A stretch of DNA of 46,649 nt from Legionella sheltonii. GTDB taxonomy: Bacteria; Pseudomonadota; Gammaproteobacteria; Legionellales; Legionellaceae. Made by a program: the position numbers and the translations under genes. The DNA is taken from contig NZ_JAPHOQ010000022.1 of assembly GCF_026191355.1 (NCBI RefSeq), forward strand, positions 1-46,649. The letters run 5' to 3'. Of the stretch, positions 32,694 through 41,520 are shown piece after piece; position 1 is the first letter of the stretch, and each line of letters opens with the position of its first letter. The notes beneath the pieces were generated by a model, which saw only the letters and a program-made list of their open reading frames with translations, had not been told where the DNA came from and made no database searches.

Positions 32694-34823
32694 ATGAGCG
32701 ATGATTCTCCCAAGAAAAAAAAACAATCTGCCTCCCCTGATTATTTAAAACGTACAGTTGGCGTTCTCCTTATTTTCGTGAGTACTATCGGACTAATCTT
32801 TAGCTCGCCTCTCCTCTTTTTGGGAGGACTTACAGGCTGGTTAACCGGGCTATTTACAAAAAGTAATCCTTTAGAAACCACTCTTAAAGGTGCCAAAATC
32901 GGTTCCTTAGGAACTATCAGTGCAATGCTTTTCGGACTGGTACTCACTCAGGCTACTATTGAGGTGAGTGATATTTCCGAACAAGAATTACCATTAAATG
33001 AACGTGCAGAGGAACCAGATTCATCTAATGATGAAGGCTCTATCGAGGAACAAACAGAAAAAGTTCAGCCAAAAGAAGAACTCAAGGCTACCAAACCCAA
33101 AGAAGCCCCCCCGGGGGTCAAACCTAAGGAAGGACCGAATGTCGTTCAACACTCTGGTTCAGCAAATGCGACTCAAATTATCAGAGCAAGTACTGTCCCT
33201 AATATTTTTTTCTCAAAGACCGAAGAAAAACCAGAAACTTCAAAAACATCTGCACCCCATTACTTCGACCAGCCGGAGCACATCGAAACCTTTATGGCGA
33301 AAGTAAACGCATTAATCGCTCAAAATGAAGCACAAGCTGAATTGAAAGAAGAAGAAAATTTATCGAAGGTGCCGGAACAAGAGATTGCCGAACTCGTTGC
33401 AGTAATCAAAAATTCAACTCGAGCTCAGAATGAATTCTGGAATAAATTAGAAAAGCTCTCCAATCAAGATATTAGATTATTTGTAAAGAGATTAAGTCCA
33501 ATGAAAGCCAAAAGATTCAGCTCCAGCGAACTTGATGATTTATGGCGTTGTTTTACAGGTTTTGAATCTGAGCCCTCTAAAAGAGAATTTCAAAGCAGAA
33601 AATTTGCTGTTATGCTTGATGCACTTTCTGAAGAACAGCTAAAAGCATCTTTTGAATCACCAGATTTTTTAAAAATATTAAATAAAGACAACTACATTGC
33701 GGCTGCAGCCAACACGTTAAGTCGTAAGCAATTAGAGCTGTTTGCTTCTAATAGCAAAGGACATGATATCCTCAATGCCATGATAAAGAAATTGAAACCA
33801 GGCCCCTATACATTAGGCAAACTTGTTTCTATCCTGCCTTTTGCTACTGGAAAAGTGCGGGAGGCTCTAATTGATCAGCTGGCTCATTTAGCCTGTCCTG
33901 CTTCATTTAAAATCAAATTGACCCAATTAGCGGATCATTATATTAAAATAAATAATCAAATTGCCTTAAAAGAGGCTGAAGCCTTAAAGTCGAGCACCAC
34001 AACCCATTTAACGAGAAGTAATACTGCTCCGTCCAAATGGACTGTCCATCTTCCCGCTAAGCCTGTATATACTCATCTGGTTGTACCAAAAAAAGAATGG
34101 GCTGATCAGGCATTAGAGGCTTTTATTTCCGATTTAAATGCAGAAGATTATATTATAAAGAGCGAAAAGCTATTTGAAGATTTGATGAGCTTACCGGATC
34201 ATCAAATTAAAATCATAGTTGAACGAGCCTCTTCACCTGATTTTAAAAATCTACTGCAACATCTTTGGCAAATCGATTCAAAAACCACAAACCATCTGTC
34301 TTATATTGAAAACAGAAGCAACCGCTTAAAAATTGTTTTAGAAACCTTATCCGAAGAACAATTAAAAAGTTCTTTAAAAGAAATTAAATTTTGGGAGATT
34401 TTTAGAAATACTCAAGAACCTTACGGTAAGATGGCGGCTGGAGTATTGTCTCCCCAACAATTTGCAACGATTATTGCTCATGCCTCAATCGATAGACATA
34501 TCGATTTTGCTGTGCTCATTACTCAAATTAGTAAAGACAGTCCGGCAGAAAAACAAAGGCTGCATCAAATCCTGGAAGCGGTTATTCCACATACTACCCC
34601 ATGGGTTGTATTAGCATTAGAACGACAAATAAAAAATTTATTACCTTATGATCAGGCTGTTTATCATTGTCTTAACCAGGATCTAAAAAAATATCTTAAA
34701 GAATCATTAGAAAGACCAGAGGTTAATTTGCACTATAAAAGAGATGGAAGTCTAGACAAAAAATCCATTTCACGACTCCTGATCGAAGTTGAGTCCTCCC
34801 ATTCTCATTCTTTAGCTATGTAG
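32694..34823 (+). CDS. large helical protein with internal duplication and N-terminal membrane hairpin, candidate effector
   Basis: The 709-residue protein begins with a Lys-rich stretch (SPKKKKQSAS) and two hydrophobic segments (about 20-50 and 65-85). A Pro/Lys/Glu low-complexity linker follows (about 90-150, with KPKE repeats). The remaining helical body contains two related halves: about residues 245-385 and 490-625 share the pattern LSEEQLKxS preceded by a D/E-LW segment and followed by LSxxQ. The ATG at 32694 has GGA seven bases upstream. No signal peptide or catalytic motif is seen. A strong terminator follows. Effector status is inferred from composition and setting only. Confidence 0.6.
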   Translation: MSDDSPKKKKQSASPDYLKRTVGVLLIFVSTIGLIFSSPLLFLGGLTGWLTGLFTKSNPLETTLKGAKIGSLGTISAMLFGLVLTQATIEVSDISEQELPLNERAEEPDSSNDEGSIEEQTEKVQPKEELKATKPKEAPPGVKPKEGPNVVQHSGSANATQIIRASTVPNIFFSKTEEKPETSKTSAPHYFDQPEHIETFMAKVNALIAQNEAQAELKEEENLSKVPEQEIAELVAVIKNSTRAQNEFWNKLEKLSNQDIRLFVKRLSPMKAKRFSSSELDDLWRCFTGFESEPSKREFQSRKFAVMLDALSEEQLKASFESPDFLKILNKDNYIAAAANTLSRKQLELFASNSKGHDILNAMIKKLKPGPYTLGKLVSILPFATGKVREALIDQLAHLACPASFKIKLTQLADHYIKINNQIALKEAEALKSSTTTHLTRSNTAPSKWTVHLPAKPVYTHLVVPKKEWADQALEAFISDLNAEDYIIKSEKLFEDLMSLPDHQIKIIVERASSPDFKNLLQHLWQIDSKTTNHLSYIENRSNRLKIVLETLSEEQLKSSLKEIKFWEIFRNTQEPYGKMAAGVLSPQQFATIIAHASIDRHIDFAVLITQISKDSPAEKQRLHQILEAVIPHTTPWVVLALERQIKNLLPYDQAVYHCLNQDLKKYLKESLERPEVNLHYKRDGSLDKKSISRLLIEVESSHSHSLAM

Positions 34824-34842
34824 ACCAAATAAAAAAATGGAT

Positions 34843-34876
34843 TAAAGAGTCTAATTGATTAGACTCTTTATTTTTT
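34843..34876 (+). terminator. strong rho-independent terminator
   Basis: TAAAGAGTCTAAT and ATTAGACTCTTTA form a perfect stem over 34843-34870 with a minimal loop, followed by a run of six T (34871-34876). It lies 20 bp after the stop of the 32694 gene. Confidence 0.9.
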
Positions 34877-35024
34877 AGCTTCAGCAAAATAAAGCGTTCG
34901 TTATAATACAGAGAATGCAGTCTGCGAGTGATATCGTGTGCAGAGCTTACCCCCTTAAATCCCTATTTCCATTCCCAGCAAAATATGAAACAATTCTCAA
35001 CAATCCCATCCAATACTTTGTTTC

Positions 35025-35816
35025 ATGCACGTTGAATTTCATCATATACCCATAGAAAACATTCAAGCAGGACAGTATCAACCCAGAGAAGATTTTAATG
35101 ACGCTGCTTTGAAAGAACTCGCGCAATCGATTGTATCTCAAGGACTAATTGAACCTTTAATCGTGAGAACCATAGCGAAACAGCGTTATGAAATTATTGC
35201 TGGAGAGCGAAGATGGCGCGCAGCAAAAATGGCAGGATTACACACAGTGCCTTGCCTCATCGGAAACTATACTGATAAACAGGCTTGTGCCCTCACTTTA
35301 ATTGAAAATATCCAACGAGAAGATTTAAATTTGATTGAAGAGGCAAGCGCTTATCGGCGTTTGATTGATGAGTTTCATTATCATCAAGATGAAATTGCCA
35401 CTTTAGTAGGAAAATCACGAAGCCATATTGCCAATATCATACGGTTACTGAATTTGAGTGAAAAAATAAAAAATTTAATTCGAGATAAAAGCTTATCTTT
35501 GGGTCATGCGCGTGTTCTCGTGGGGCTAAATCCGGCCCAGCAGGAATACTTGGCGGCACAAACTATAGAACAACAATGGTCTGTAAGACAGTTAGAACAT
35601 GCTGTTCGAACACAAAAAAACAAAGATTTTGCCCTCCCCAAAAATGCGAAAAAAGATCGGGATGTTGAACGACTACAAGCCCTATTATCAGAACAAGTAG
35701 GTGCACCCGTGCAAATAATAAACGATAATGAGCATGGTGGATGGCTGCAAGTGAAATTTTTTGATAATGATACCCTTGCGGGACTGTTGGAGCGTTTAGG
35801 CTTAAGATATGATTAA
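35025..35816 (+). CDS. ParB/Spo0J-type partition protein, without adjacent parA
   Basis: The 263-residue ParB-family protein has the N-terminal CTPase/ParB domain (IPIENIQAGQYQPREDF, then IIAGERRWRAAKMAG, the arginine-rich box, then ENIQREDLN), a central helix-turn-helix (QDEIATLVGKSRSHIANIIR), and a short C-terminal dimerisation segment (WLQVKFFDNDTLAGLLERLG). It is slightly shorter than most chromosomal ParBs and lacks the usual basic N-terminal tail that stimulates ParA. No parA lies beside it; 51 bp downstream is the PBP4 gene on the same strand. No clear ribosome site precedes the ATG. It may be the main ParB displaced from parA, or a second copy. Confidence 0.9.
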   Translation: MHVEFHHIPIENIQAGQYQPREDFNDAALKELAQSIVSQGLIEPLIVRTIAKQRYEIIAGERRWRAAKMAGLHTVPCLIGNYTDKQACALTLIENIQREDLNLIEEASAYRRLIDEFHYHQDEIATLVGKSRSHIANIIRLLNLSEKIKNLIRDKSLSLGHARVLVGLNPAQQEYLAAQTIEQQWSVRQLEHAVRTQKNKDFALPKNAKKDRDVERLQALLSEQVGAPVQIINDNEHGGWLQVKFFDNDTLAGLLERLGLRYD

Positions 35817-35867
35817 TGTTTACCAACTCTATATTCTGTATAGGGTACAACAAAAGGAACGACATCG

Positions 35868-37661
35868 ATGAGAAAGACATTGACTGGCGTGTTTTTATTG
35901 GCCTTATCCGCATTCGCCTATAGTGCCAGTATCCAAACTGAAGTAGATCGCTTAATTAATCGCGTCAACCCTAATGTCAATCTTGGAATTGTCGTCCTTG
36001 ACCTCACTTCCGGTAAAGTTTTATATCGTCGTAATGCACAACGATTATATATCCCTGCAAGTAATTTAAAACTTTTTTCTGAAGCAGCAGCATTAATGGT
36101 ACTGGGGCCAGACTATCGTTTTAAAAACCAATTAAGTATGAGCTCAGGAAAAATACAACAAGGGGTGCTGCAGGGGAACGTTTATGTGCGACTGAGTGGA
36201 GATCCCTCTTTTAATCGTGATGATTTAAATACCCTGCTTTCTTCATTGAAAGAATGGAACATCCATACCATTCAAGGTAATGTGTACATTGACAGCAGCC
36301 TGGCTAATGTAGACCCCTATCCACCCGGATGGCTGACAACTGATTTATCTTACAGCTATGGTGCACCCAACGCACCAGTTATGGTTGACTCCAATCGCTT
36401 GACTGTCACTGTAAATCCTGGAGCTCAAGCTGGCGATCCCGCCGTGGTTGAAGTAGATGATGGTGGGGGCGCGATTGCTCTAAACAATCAGGCAACAACC
36501 AAAGCGGATAGCAAAGGCTGTGGTGTAGGTTTTAGTTTGGATCAAGAGAATCATTTAACTGTTCGCGGTTGCGTTGGTGTTGGACAGTGGGCAGTGCAAC
36601 AACGACTGGCAATAAAAAATCCTCTAATGTATGCCCAAGGCATGATCAAGAGTCAATTAGCAAAGTCGAATATCCAACTCAATGGTCAGGTCCAATTAGG
36701 TAAAACGCCAACAGGCTCTTTATTAATTGCGACACAGCACTCCAAACAGTTATCACAATTGATGGCAGATACATTAAAGCCTTCAGATAACCTCTATGCA
36801 GACAGCTTGTACCTGCATGCTGCAGAAAAACTCAATAAAGGAATACCCGTCAACTGGCGAGATGCTCAACCCTTAGTTAAGAATTTTTTACAATCACAAA
36901 CAGGCATTGATTTCAGTAATGCAATTTTTACTGATGGTTCAGGTTTGTCAAGGTACAGTTTAGTAACCCCAGAACAAACCATATCCCTATTAAAATTCCT
37001 ATACCAACGTTTTCCATTATCTTATGAATACATCGCCGCATTACCCATATCCGGGCGTGATGGAACCTTGCAAAAAAGATTTAAAATTCCAACGCAACAA
37101 GGATTTGTGCGCGCTAAAACAGGCACTATGACTGGAATAAACAGTCTTTCTGGGTATTTATATACAGCCAATGGCCATACTTTAGCTTTTGCAATGTATG
37201 TTAACCGACAACCAGGTAAAGCTTCTGGCCCTGGCCGTCCTGTGTTGGATGCCCTATGCACTTACTTCTTACAAAATAGTCCGGGAAGCAGTCGTTTGAG
37301 TCGAATTTTTTCACCGCATCAACGAATTAGTTTTCAATTGAATCCGACTCAAGCAGAAAGACAAAAAGCACATCAAGGGAAATGGCGCCGATTGGAGTCA
37401 GCACTACGAACTGCGCTACGAGGCCAATCGGTTAATGTTATCTATCGAGGCAATGAACTGATAGTCAATGACAACCAGGCTGATCCAGGAAAAGTATGGT
37501 CAACATTGCAAGCGGTGGCCCAAAAATATCCTTTTGCGGTCATGTTGTCGGCTAAGACGCTATCCATTAATCCTTCGGGTAACCCCGCCCTACTCTGGGT
37601 AGAGGCCTTGGATTTACCCAATCAGGCGCAAAGAACCTGGAGTATTCGCGAAGCTGCCTAG
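35868..37661 (+). CDS. dacB: D-alanyl-D-alanine carboxypeptidase/endopeptidase (PBP4/DacB family)
   Basis: This periplasmic class C penicillin-binding protein (family S13) trims or cleaves peptidoglycan cross-links. It has a signal peptide (MRKTLTGVFLLALSAFAYSA). The active-site motifs are present: S-N-L-K in YIPASNLKLF (Ser65, Lys68), S-D-N in PSDNLYADSL, and KTG in RAKTGTMTG. The large S13 insert lies between the first two motifs. At 597 residues it is about 120 longer than the E. coli enzyme. The extra C-terminal domain after about residue 470 (RISFQLNPTQAERQKAHQGK onward) has no catalytic motif I recognise. It follows parB by 51 bp and ends in GC-rich hairpins. Confidence 0.92.
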   Translation: MRKTLTGVFLLALSAFAYSASIQTEVDRLINRVNPNVNLGIVVLDLTSGKVLYRRNAQRLYIPASNLKLFSEAAALMVLGPDYRFKNQLSMSSGKIQQGVLQGNVYVRLSGDPSFNRDDLNTLLSSLKEWNIHTIQGNVYIDSSLANVDPYPPGWLTTDLSYSYGAPNAPVMVDSNRLTVTVNPGAQAGDPAVVEVDDGGGAIALNNQATTKADSKGCGVGFSLDQENHLTVRGCVGVGQWAVQQRLAIKNPLMYAQGMIKSQLAKSNIQLNGQVQLGKTPTGSLLIATQHSKQLSQLMADTLKPSDNLYADSLYLHAAEKLNKGIPVNWRDAQPLVKNFLQSQTGIDFSNAIFTDGSGLSRYSLVTPEQTISLLKFLYQRFPLSYEYIAALPISGRDGTLQKRFKIPTQQGFVRAKTGTMTGINSLSGYLYTANGHTLAFAMYVNRQPGKASGPGRPVLDALCTYFLQNSPGSSRLSRIFSPHQRISFQLNPTQAERQKAHQGKWRRLESALRTALRGQSVNVIYRGNELIVNDNQADPGKVWSTLQAVAQKYPFAVMLSAKTLSINPSGNPALLWVEALDLPNQAQRTWSIREAA

Positions 37662-37733
37662 GGGTATAGTGAAACGTCCCTTCTCCTATGTGGAGAAGAG
37701 GCTTACAGGGCGGATGGCATATTGCAGTTAATG

Positions 37734-37758
37734 CCCTCACCCACCCAGTGGGTGAGGG
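37734..37758 (+). terminator. GC-rich hairpin after dacB
   Basis: CCCTCACCCAC (37734-37744) and GTGGGTGAGGG (37748-37758) form a perfect 11-bp stem with a 3-nt loop, followed by GCTTCTCTTAAT. A smaller hairpin (CTTCTCC at 37680-37686 with GGAGAAG at 37692-37698) precedes it. The CCCTCACCC wording resembles the repeats at 10157-10280, so this is probably a dispersed repeat serving as terminator. Confidence 0.6.
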
Positions 37759-37846
37759 GCTTCTCTTAATAGCAATTGACCTGGATGCAGCCACAACGTC
37801 ATAAGTTGATATCATTGGATTGGCTCATAAACATAATTAATCATCA

Positions 37847-39016
37847 ATGGAGATGCAATTGAACCCACTTAAAGTTGTTTTATTGATTTTTTGTTTTCTT
37901 CATTCAGTACATGCAGCACCTAACTTTTTAACCATTAGTGATATTCATTACGGCAGTAGTAACTCATCAAATGACGGAGAAGACACGGGTCCAGAATTTC
38001 TAAATATTGCGATGAAGCAATATGAAAAATTAAGCGAAAAAGTAGATTTTATTCTTTGCTTAGGTGATTTACCCACTCACTCTTTATTTAATACATCGAA
38101 AAAGGGGGAGTTCGAAAAGACTGTATTTGAAGAGTTATATAAAAACGACAGAGGGCAGAAACCTATTTTTTATATCACAGGGAATAACGATTCCTTACTG
38201 GGTAATTATCAACCTTTTGAAGCGAATGGTGTTTCTCCGTTAAATTTTGCTGCAGGCTGGAATGGAGCCTGTGCTCATTGTAAAGAATTAATTATCGATG
38301 ACAGTCACATGAGCCACGATGGATATTATTCCAGTTATGTGATACCTGGAAATAGACAAATTATCTTAATTGCCCTAAATGCAACTCAATGGACAAAAAC
38401 ACCCGTACTTTCTGAATACCCCAATCAAGAACACGATGCCTCCATCCAACTTTCATGGCTCGACCAACAATTAAAAACACATCATGCCAAACAGCTATTA
38501 ATTGCTATGCATGAACCACCTGGCAATTCATACCAGGGGACACCTATTTGGCATAAAAAGTACGTCGATGAATTTATAAAAATATTAAATAACAATAAAA
38601 AATCATATGGAGAAATTACCCTGCTTTCTTCACATACGCATATGGATGAACTCAGAAAAATCAGTTTAGATCATGGCACCAATATCTATGCTTATTCTAC
38701 GCCCAGTGTTAGTCGCGTCCATCATAATTACCCGGGGATGAAAATATTTAACCTGGATAATAATCTTAAAATTAAAAATTATACTACCTATTACACGAGC
38801 GATATAAACAGCTGGGGTGATCAGCATTATCAAGCGATAAGCAAAACGAATGCAATTTTTCCACATTGTCAGCACAAGACCTTATCCCAATGCCTTAATT
38901 CATTAAATACAAATCAGGTATGTAATTATTTAGATAAGGGTTTGTTTTACGGAGTCAAAAGCCCTAATGTGCCAATTCATGAATGCAATATAATATATAG
39001 GGTTACTTCTGATTGA
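37847..39016 (+). CDS. secreted calcineurin-like metallophosphoesterase
   Basis: The 389-residue enzyme has a signal peptide (VVLLIFCFLHSVHA) and the five metal-site blocks of the calcineurin-like phosphoesterase fold: ISDIHYG, LGDLP, TGNNDS, IAMHEPPG and SSHTHMDE. The arrangement with a long loop after the first block, and the Cys-containing C-terminal part, resemble acid sphingomyelinase-like phosphodiesterases. Start uncertain: ATG at 37847, ATG at 37853, or a TTG at 37859 with GGAG six bases upstream; all keep the signal peptide. A single gene, exported through Sec and probably released or periplasmic. Substrate may be a phosphodiester or nucleotide; not determinable here. Confidence 0.85.
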   Translation: MEMQLNPLKVVLLIFCFLHSVHAAPNFLTISDIHYGSSNSSNDGEDTGPEFLNIAMKQYEKLSEKVDFILCLGDLPTHSLFNTSKKGEFEKTVFEELYKNDRGQKPIFYITGNNDSLLGNYQPFEANGVSPLNFAAGWNGACAHCKELIIDDSHMSHDGYYSSYVIPGNRQIILIALNATQWTKTPVLSEYPNQEHDASIQLSWLDQQLKTHHAKQLLIAMHEPPGNSYQGTPIWHKKYVDEFIKILNNNKKSYGEITLLSSHTHMDELRKISLDHGTNIYAYSTPSVSRVHHNYPGMKIFNLDNNLKIKNYTTYYTSDINSWGDQHYQAISKTNAIFPHCQHKTLSQCLNSLNTNQVCNYLDKGLFYGVKSPNVPIHECNIIYRVTSD

Positions 39017-39071
39017 CAAATTCATCAATCAACTCTAACTTTGTTATTCTTAATAATTAAAGGACTAAAAA

Positions 39072-39491
39072 ATGAAAGCACTTTATACCGCAACAGCGCG
39101 TACACATGGTGGTCGAGAGGGTCATATAGAAACATCAGACGGCTTATTAAGACTGGACCTTGCGAAACCTAAAGAACTTGGTGGCCAAAGTGGCGGTACC
39201 AATCCCGAAGAACTATTTGCTGCCGGTTATGCTGCATGTTTCGAAAGTGCCATGCGTCATGTCGCTCGTTTACAGAACATTCCTTTAAAAGATGCCTCTA
39301 TTCTCTCTCAAGTCTCCTTGTATTCCACACCAGAACAAGGATTTAAACTTGGTGTTGAAATGCATGCATATGTCGTGGGTCTAAATCAACAAGATGCAGA
39401 AGAATTGGTAGCCAAAGCTCACGAAGTATGTCCCTATTCTAAAGCAATTCACGGCAATGTGGATGTGGCATTTAAAGTAAGTGCAGAATAA
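39072..39491 (+). CDS. ohr: organic hydroperoxide resistance protein (Ohr/OsmC family)
   Basis: The 139-residue thiol peroxidase reduces organic hydroperoxides, usually with lipoamide as electron source. The redox pair is in place: Cys56 in GYAACFESAM and Cys120 in HEVCPYSKAI. GGTNPEELFAAGY and the final NVDVAFKV are also family hallmarks. Length is exactly as expected. AAAGGA precedes the ATG by seven bases. No OhrR-type regulator lies next to it. A palindromic repeat follows the gene. Confidence 0.93.
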   Translation: MKALYTATARTHGGREGHIETSDGLLRLDLAKPKELGGQSGGTNPEELFAAGYAACFESAMRHVARLQNIPLKDASILSQVSLYSTPEQGFKLGVEMHAYVVGLNQQDAEELVAKAHEVCPYSKAIHGNVDVAFKVSAE

Positions 39492-39520
39492 AACGGCTGC
39501 AACTCATTCCGTGAAAGGTT

Positions 39521-39597
39521 GTCATCCCGAGCGTAGCGAGGGATCTCCATGCTGTAGCACAGTATTTTGAGAGATTCCTCATTGCACTGGGGATGAC
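39521..39597. repeat. palindromic dispersed repeat (GTCATCCC...GGGATGAC type)
   Basis: The outer arms GTCATCCC (39521-39528) and GGGATGAC (39590-39597) and the inner GAGGGATCTC / GAGATTCCTC make one long imperfect stem-loop. The wording (GTCATCCCGAGCGTAGCGAG) is that of a small palindromic element seen between genes in many gammaproteobacteria. Placed between convergent genes, it may act as a bidirectional terminator. Confidence 0.75.
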
Positions 39598-39624
39598 GAC
39601 CTGCCAGCAGCGAAATTTCTTTCA

Positions 39625-41142
39625 TCACATGGTTAGTTGTTCCGGAACATTAAGATGAGCTACAAGCGCTCGACTGAGTTCACCAATATGATCTTCTGAG
39701 CGGGTCGTTTTTTTACCCGCAAAAAAATCAAATATGGGATTATTGTGTTTTTTTATTATTTTTATATTCTCTGGATCTTGCATAAATGATTTTATAAAGG
39801 CATCAATCTCTCGTAAATTACCACTTTGACACTTCAGTTCAAAAATAAATTGTTTCAATAACTCGCCTTTTTCACGACGTGATGAGCTGAATGACTTAGC
39901 CATATTTACTGCATTGCTATGCATAGTACTTATTATTTGTACTAAATCTTGCGGCAAATGGGCGTAAAAGGCAGGTGAAAAATGACCCATTGCATCTTCT
40001 GCTTCCTTACGGCATTTTCTTAATGATTCAGGAGGAGTAAATTTAAAAATTTTATTGTAGGCTTCTTTAAATTTTACTGCTAACCAAGAATGCATATTCA
40101 TAGTAGGATGTAAGATGTCCCAAAACATGTAGCCTTTGGCTGGCGAAATATGTTCTTCGTGATCCACAGGATTTTTTTGATTTTGTTTAAATTCATCCGA
40201 CTCAATATATGGAGATGTTAATTTATCCTCATCAAAACCATAATCTTTACAATGATCATAAATTTCCTTAAATGGTTTACTGACATCGAAAACTGAAAGA
40301 TTCAAAGGGATGTTCAGACCATGATACTTTTCAAGGATTTGTTGTACTTTAATTGCCAATTGCTCATTAAAATGTGCCGAGCATTCAGCGGCATTATTTT
40401 GTTCTGTTTTACTTTTAGCCTTATATTTTGGAGTTAAGGATAGATCGGGTAAATTCAATAAAACAAAATTCCTATACCCTTGTTGAATCAAGGTTTCAAG
40501 ATTGGCGATTCGCGCATTAATTGCATTCTCTGCTTCAAGAAATGTAGGTTCGGAATTTACCGTAACTAAATCATTCGCCCCAGACCATTCAATAACTAAA
40601 GTTTCAGCTTTTTCCCGAGCGCTAATATGATATTTTTTATCGTCCGCACTGAGTAACTTTTGTTTCTCTTCTAAATGGCTTAAGACCAGTCGAGCTGCTT
40701 CATCCATGGGATTCAGCGTGAGTTGGGTCTTATAATCGTATGAGGTTAAACCCGCTTCGCAATAGAAGCGGACAAAGCGCTCTCCTTTGTATAAAATATG
40801 TTTATCACTATTGAGACTAAATGCCTTCTCATTTTTGCTCAACAAATGATGATCATTAGCTAAAATCGCGTCAGCCACGTCTGCATTCCCCGGCGCATCC
40901 CGCGTGACTTTCAGTTTTTTACGAGCATGTTCTATTTCAAATTGTTCAATAATCGCTGTAACAAAATAATCTCCCCAGACAAATCCATTAGTAAAGCGCC
41001 CTCTAGGTGCATCAAAACCTACTTCATAAATATCTCCCAAAGGAATAAAACCAAAAAGCATCCGTTTATTAAAAGTACCCCTATCCGATAGACTATCTCC
41101 CAAAATCACCAAACGACTAATTTTAATCTCTGATACTGGCAT
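39625..41142 (-). CDS. GDSL/SGNH lipase with long C-terminal extension, candidate effector
   Basis: The 505-residue SGNH hydrolase carries block I VILGDSLSDRGTF (nucleophile Ser17), block III WSGANDLV (Asn) and block V DILHPTMNMH (Asp and His), the full catalytic set of GDSL phospholipases and acyltransferases. There is no signal peptide; the protein starts almost at the catalytic Ser. The start at 41142 is fixed by AAGGAG six bases upstream; the frame is open a further 28 codons. After about residue 370 comes a private helical domain ending in KKHNNPIFDFFAGKKTTRSE and an amphipathic tail. Cytoplasmic start plus extra domain suggest a Dot/Icm-exported lipase rather than a Sec-exported one; that is inference. 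Confidence 0.8.
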   Translation of the reverse strand: MPVSEIKISRLVILGDSLSDRGTFNKRMLFGFIPLGDIYEVGFDAPRGRFTNGFVWGDYFVTAIIEQFEIEHARKKLKVTRDAPGNADVADAILANDHHLLSKNEKAFSLNSDKHILYKGERFVRFYCEAGLTSYDYKTQLTLNPMDEAARLVLSHLEEKQKLLSADDKKYHISAREKAETLVIEWSGANDLVTVNSEPTFLEAENAINARIANLETLIQQGYRNFVLLNLPDLSLTPKYKAKSKTEQNNAAECSAHFNEQLAIKVQQILEKYHGLNIPLNLSVFDVSKPFKEIYDHCKDYGFDEDKLTSPYIESDEFKQNQKNPVDHEEHISPAKGYMFWDILHPTMNMHSWLAVKFKEAYNKIFKFTPPESLRKCRKEAEDAMGHFSPAFYAHLPQDLVQIISTMHSNAVNMAKSFSSSRREKGELLKQFIFELKCQSGNLREIDAFIKSFMQDPENIKIIKKHNNPIFDFFAGKKTTRSEDHIGELSRALVAHLNVPEQLTM

Positions 41143-41520
41143 ATTAATCTCCTTATTAAAGATCATTAACCAAGATCTCCGCCCTCTTGCAGGAAAAAAC
41201 CAGGATAAGTCTAAAATGCAACCCAAAATCTCCTAAACCTAATCCTTGATAAGCCTCAAGAATGAGATCCGAAAAAATGATTACAAATTATTTAAAAAGA
41301 TAATTCAGTTTTGAAATCAGCTGCTTTTGTACTACTTAACAATACAAATTAGAGCGATATAATTTTGCTTTCATCACCTAAAGATATTCTTGTTAGAATC
41401 TAAGCAATAAAAGCAGGACAATGGAAAAACATCCCATTACTCACACTTCATTTATTGGGATTTTATATTGGTTGCTTGGACAGTTCCTGATAATATAAAC
41501 TTATTTGTCAAAAATTGTCT
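41143..41520. other. 378-bp divergent intergenic region
   Basis: Separates the GDSL lipase gene (minus) from glutathione reductase (plus). It contains a good sigma70-like promoter for the plus strand at 41336-41363. I see no gene, long repeat or structured RNA in the rest. Confidence 0.5.
41336..41363 (+). promoter_or_regulatory. candidate sigma70 promoter for the gor operon
   Basis: TTAACA (41336-41341; five of six bases of the -35 consensus), a 16-bp spacer and a perfect TATAAT (41358-41363). It lies 157 bp before the ATG of glutathione reductase, leaving a long untranslated leader. Confidence 0.55.

Noticed and set aside
35025..35816. Integrated plasmid or phage partition module
   Set aside because: No parA, integrase, replication or phage gene is nearby, and the flanking genes are ordinary chromosomal ones.
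35563..35913. 116-codon antisense frame across the parB end and dacB start
   Set aside because: Opposes two well-supported genes and shows no family features.
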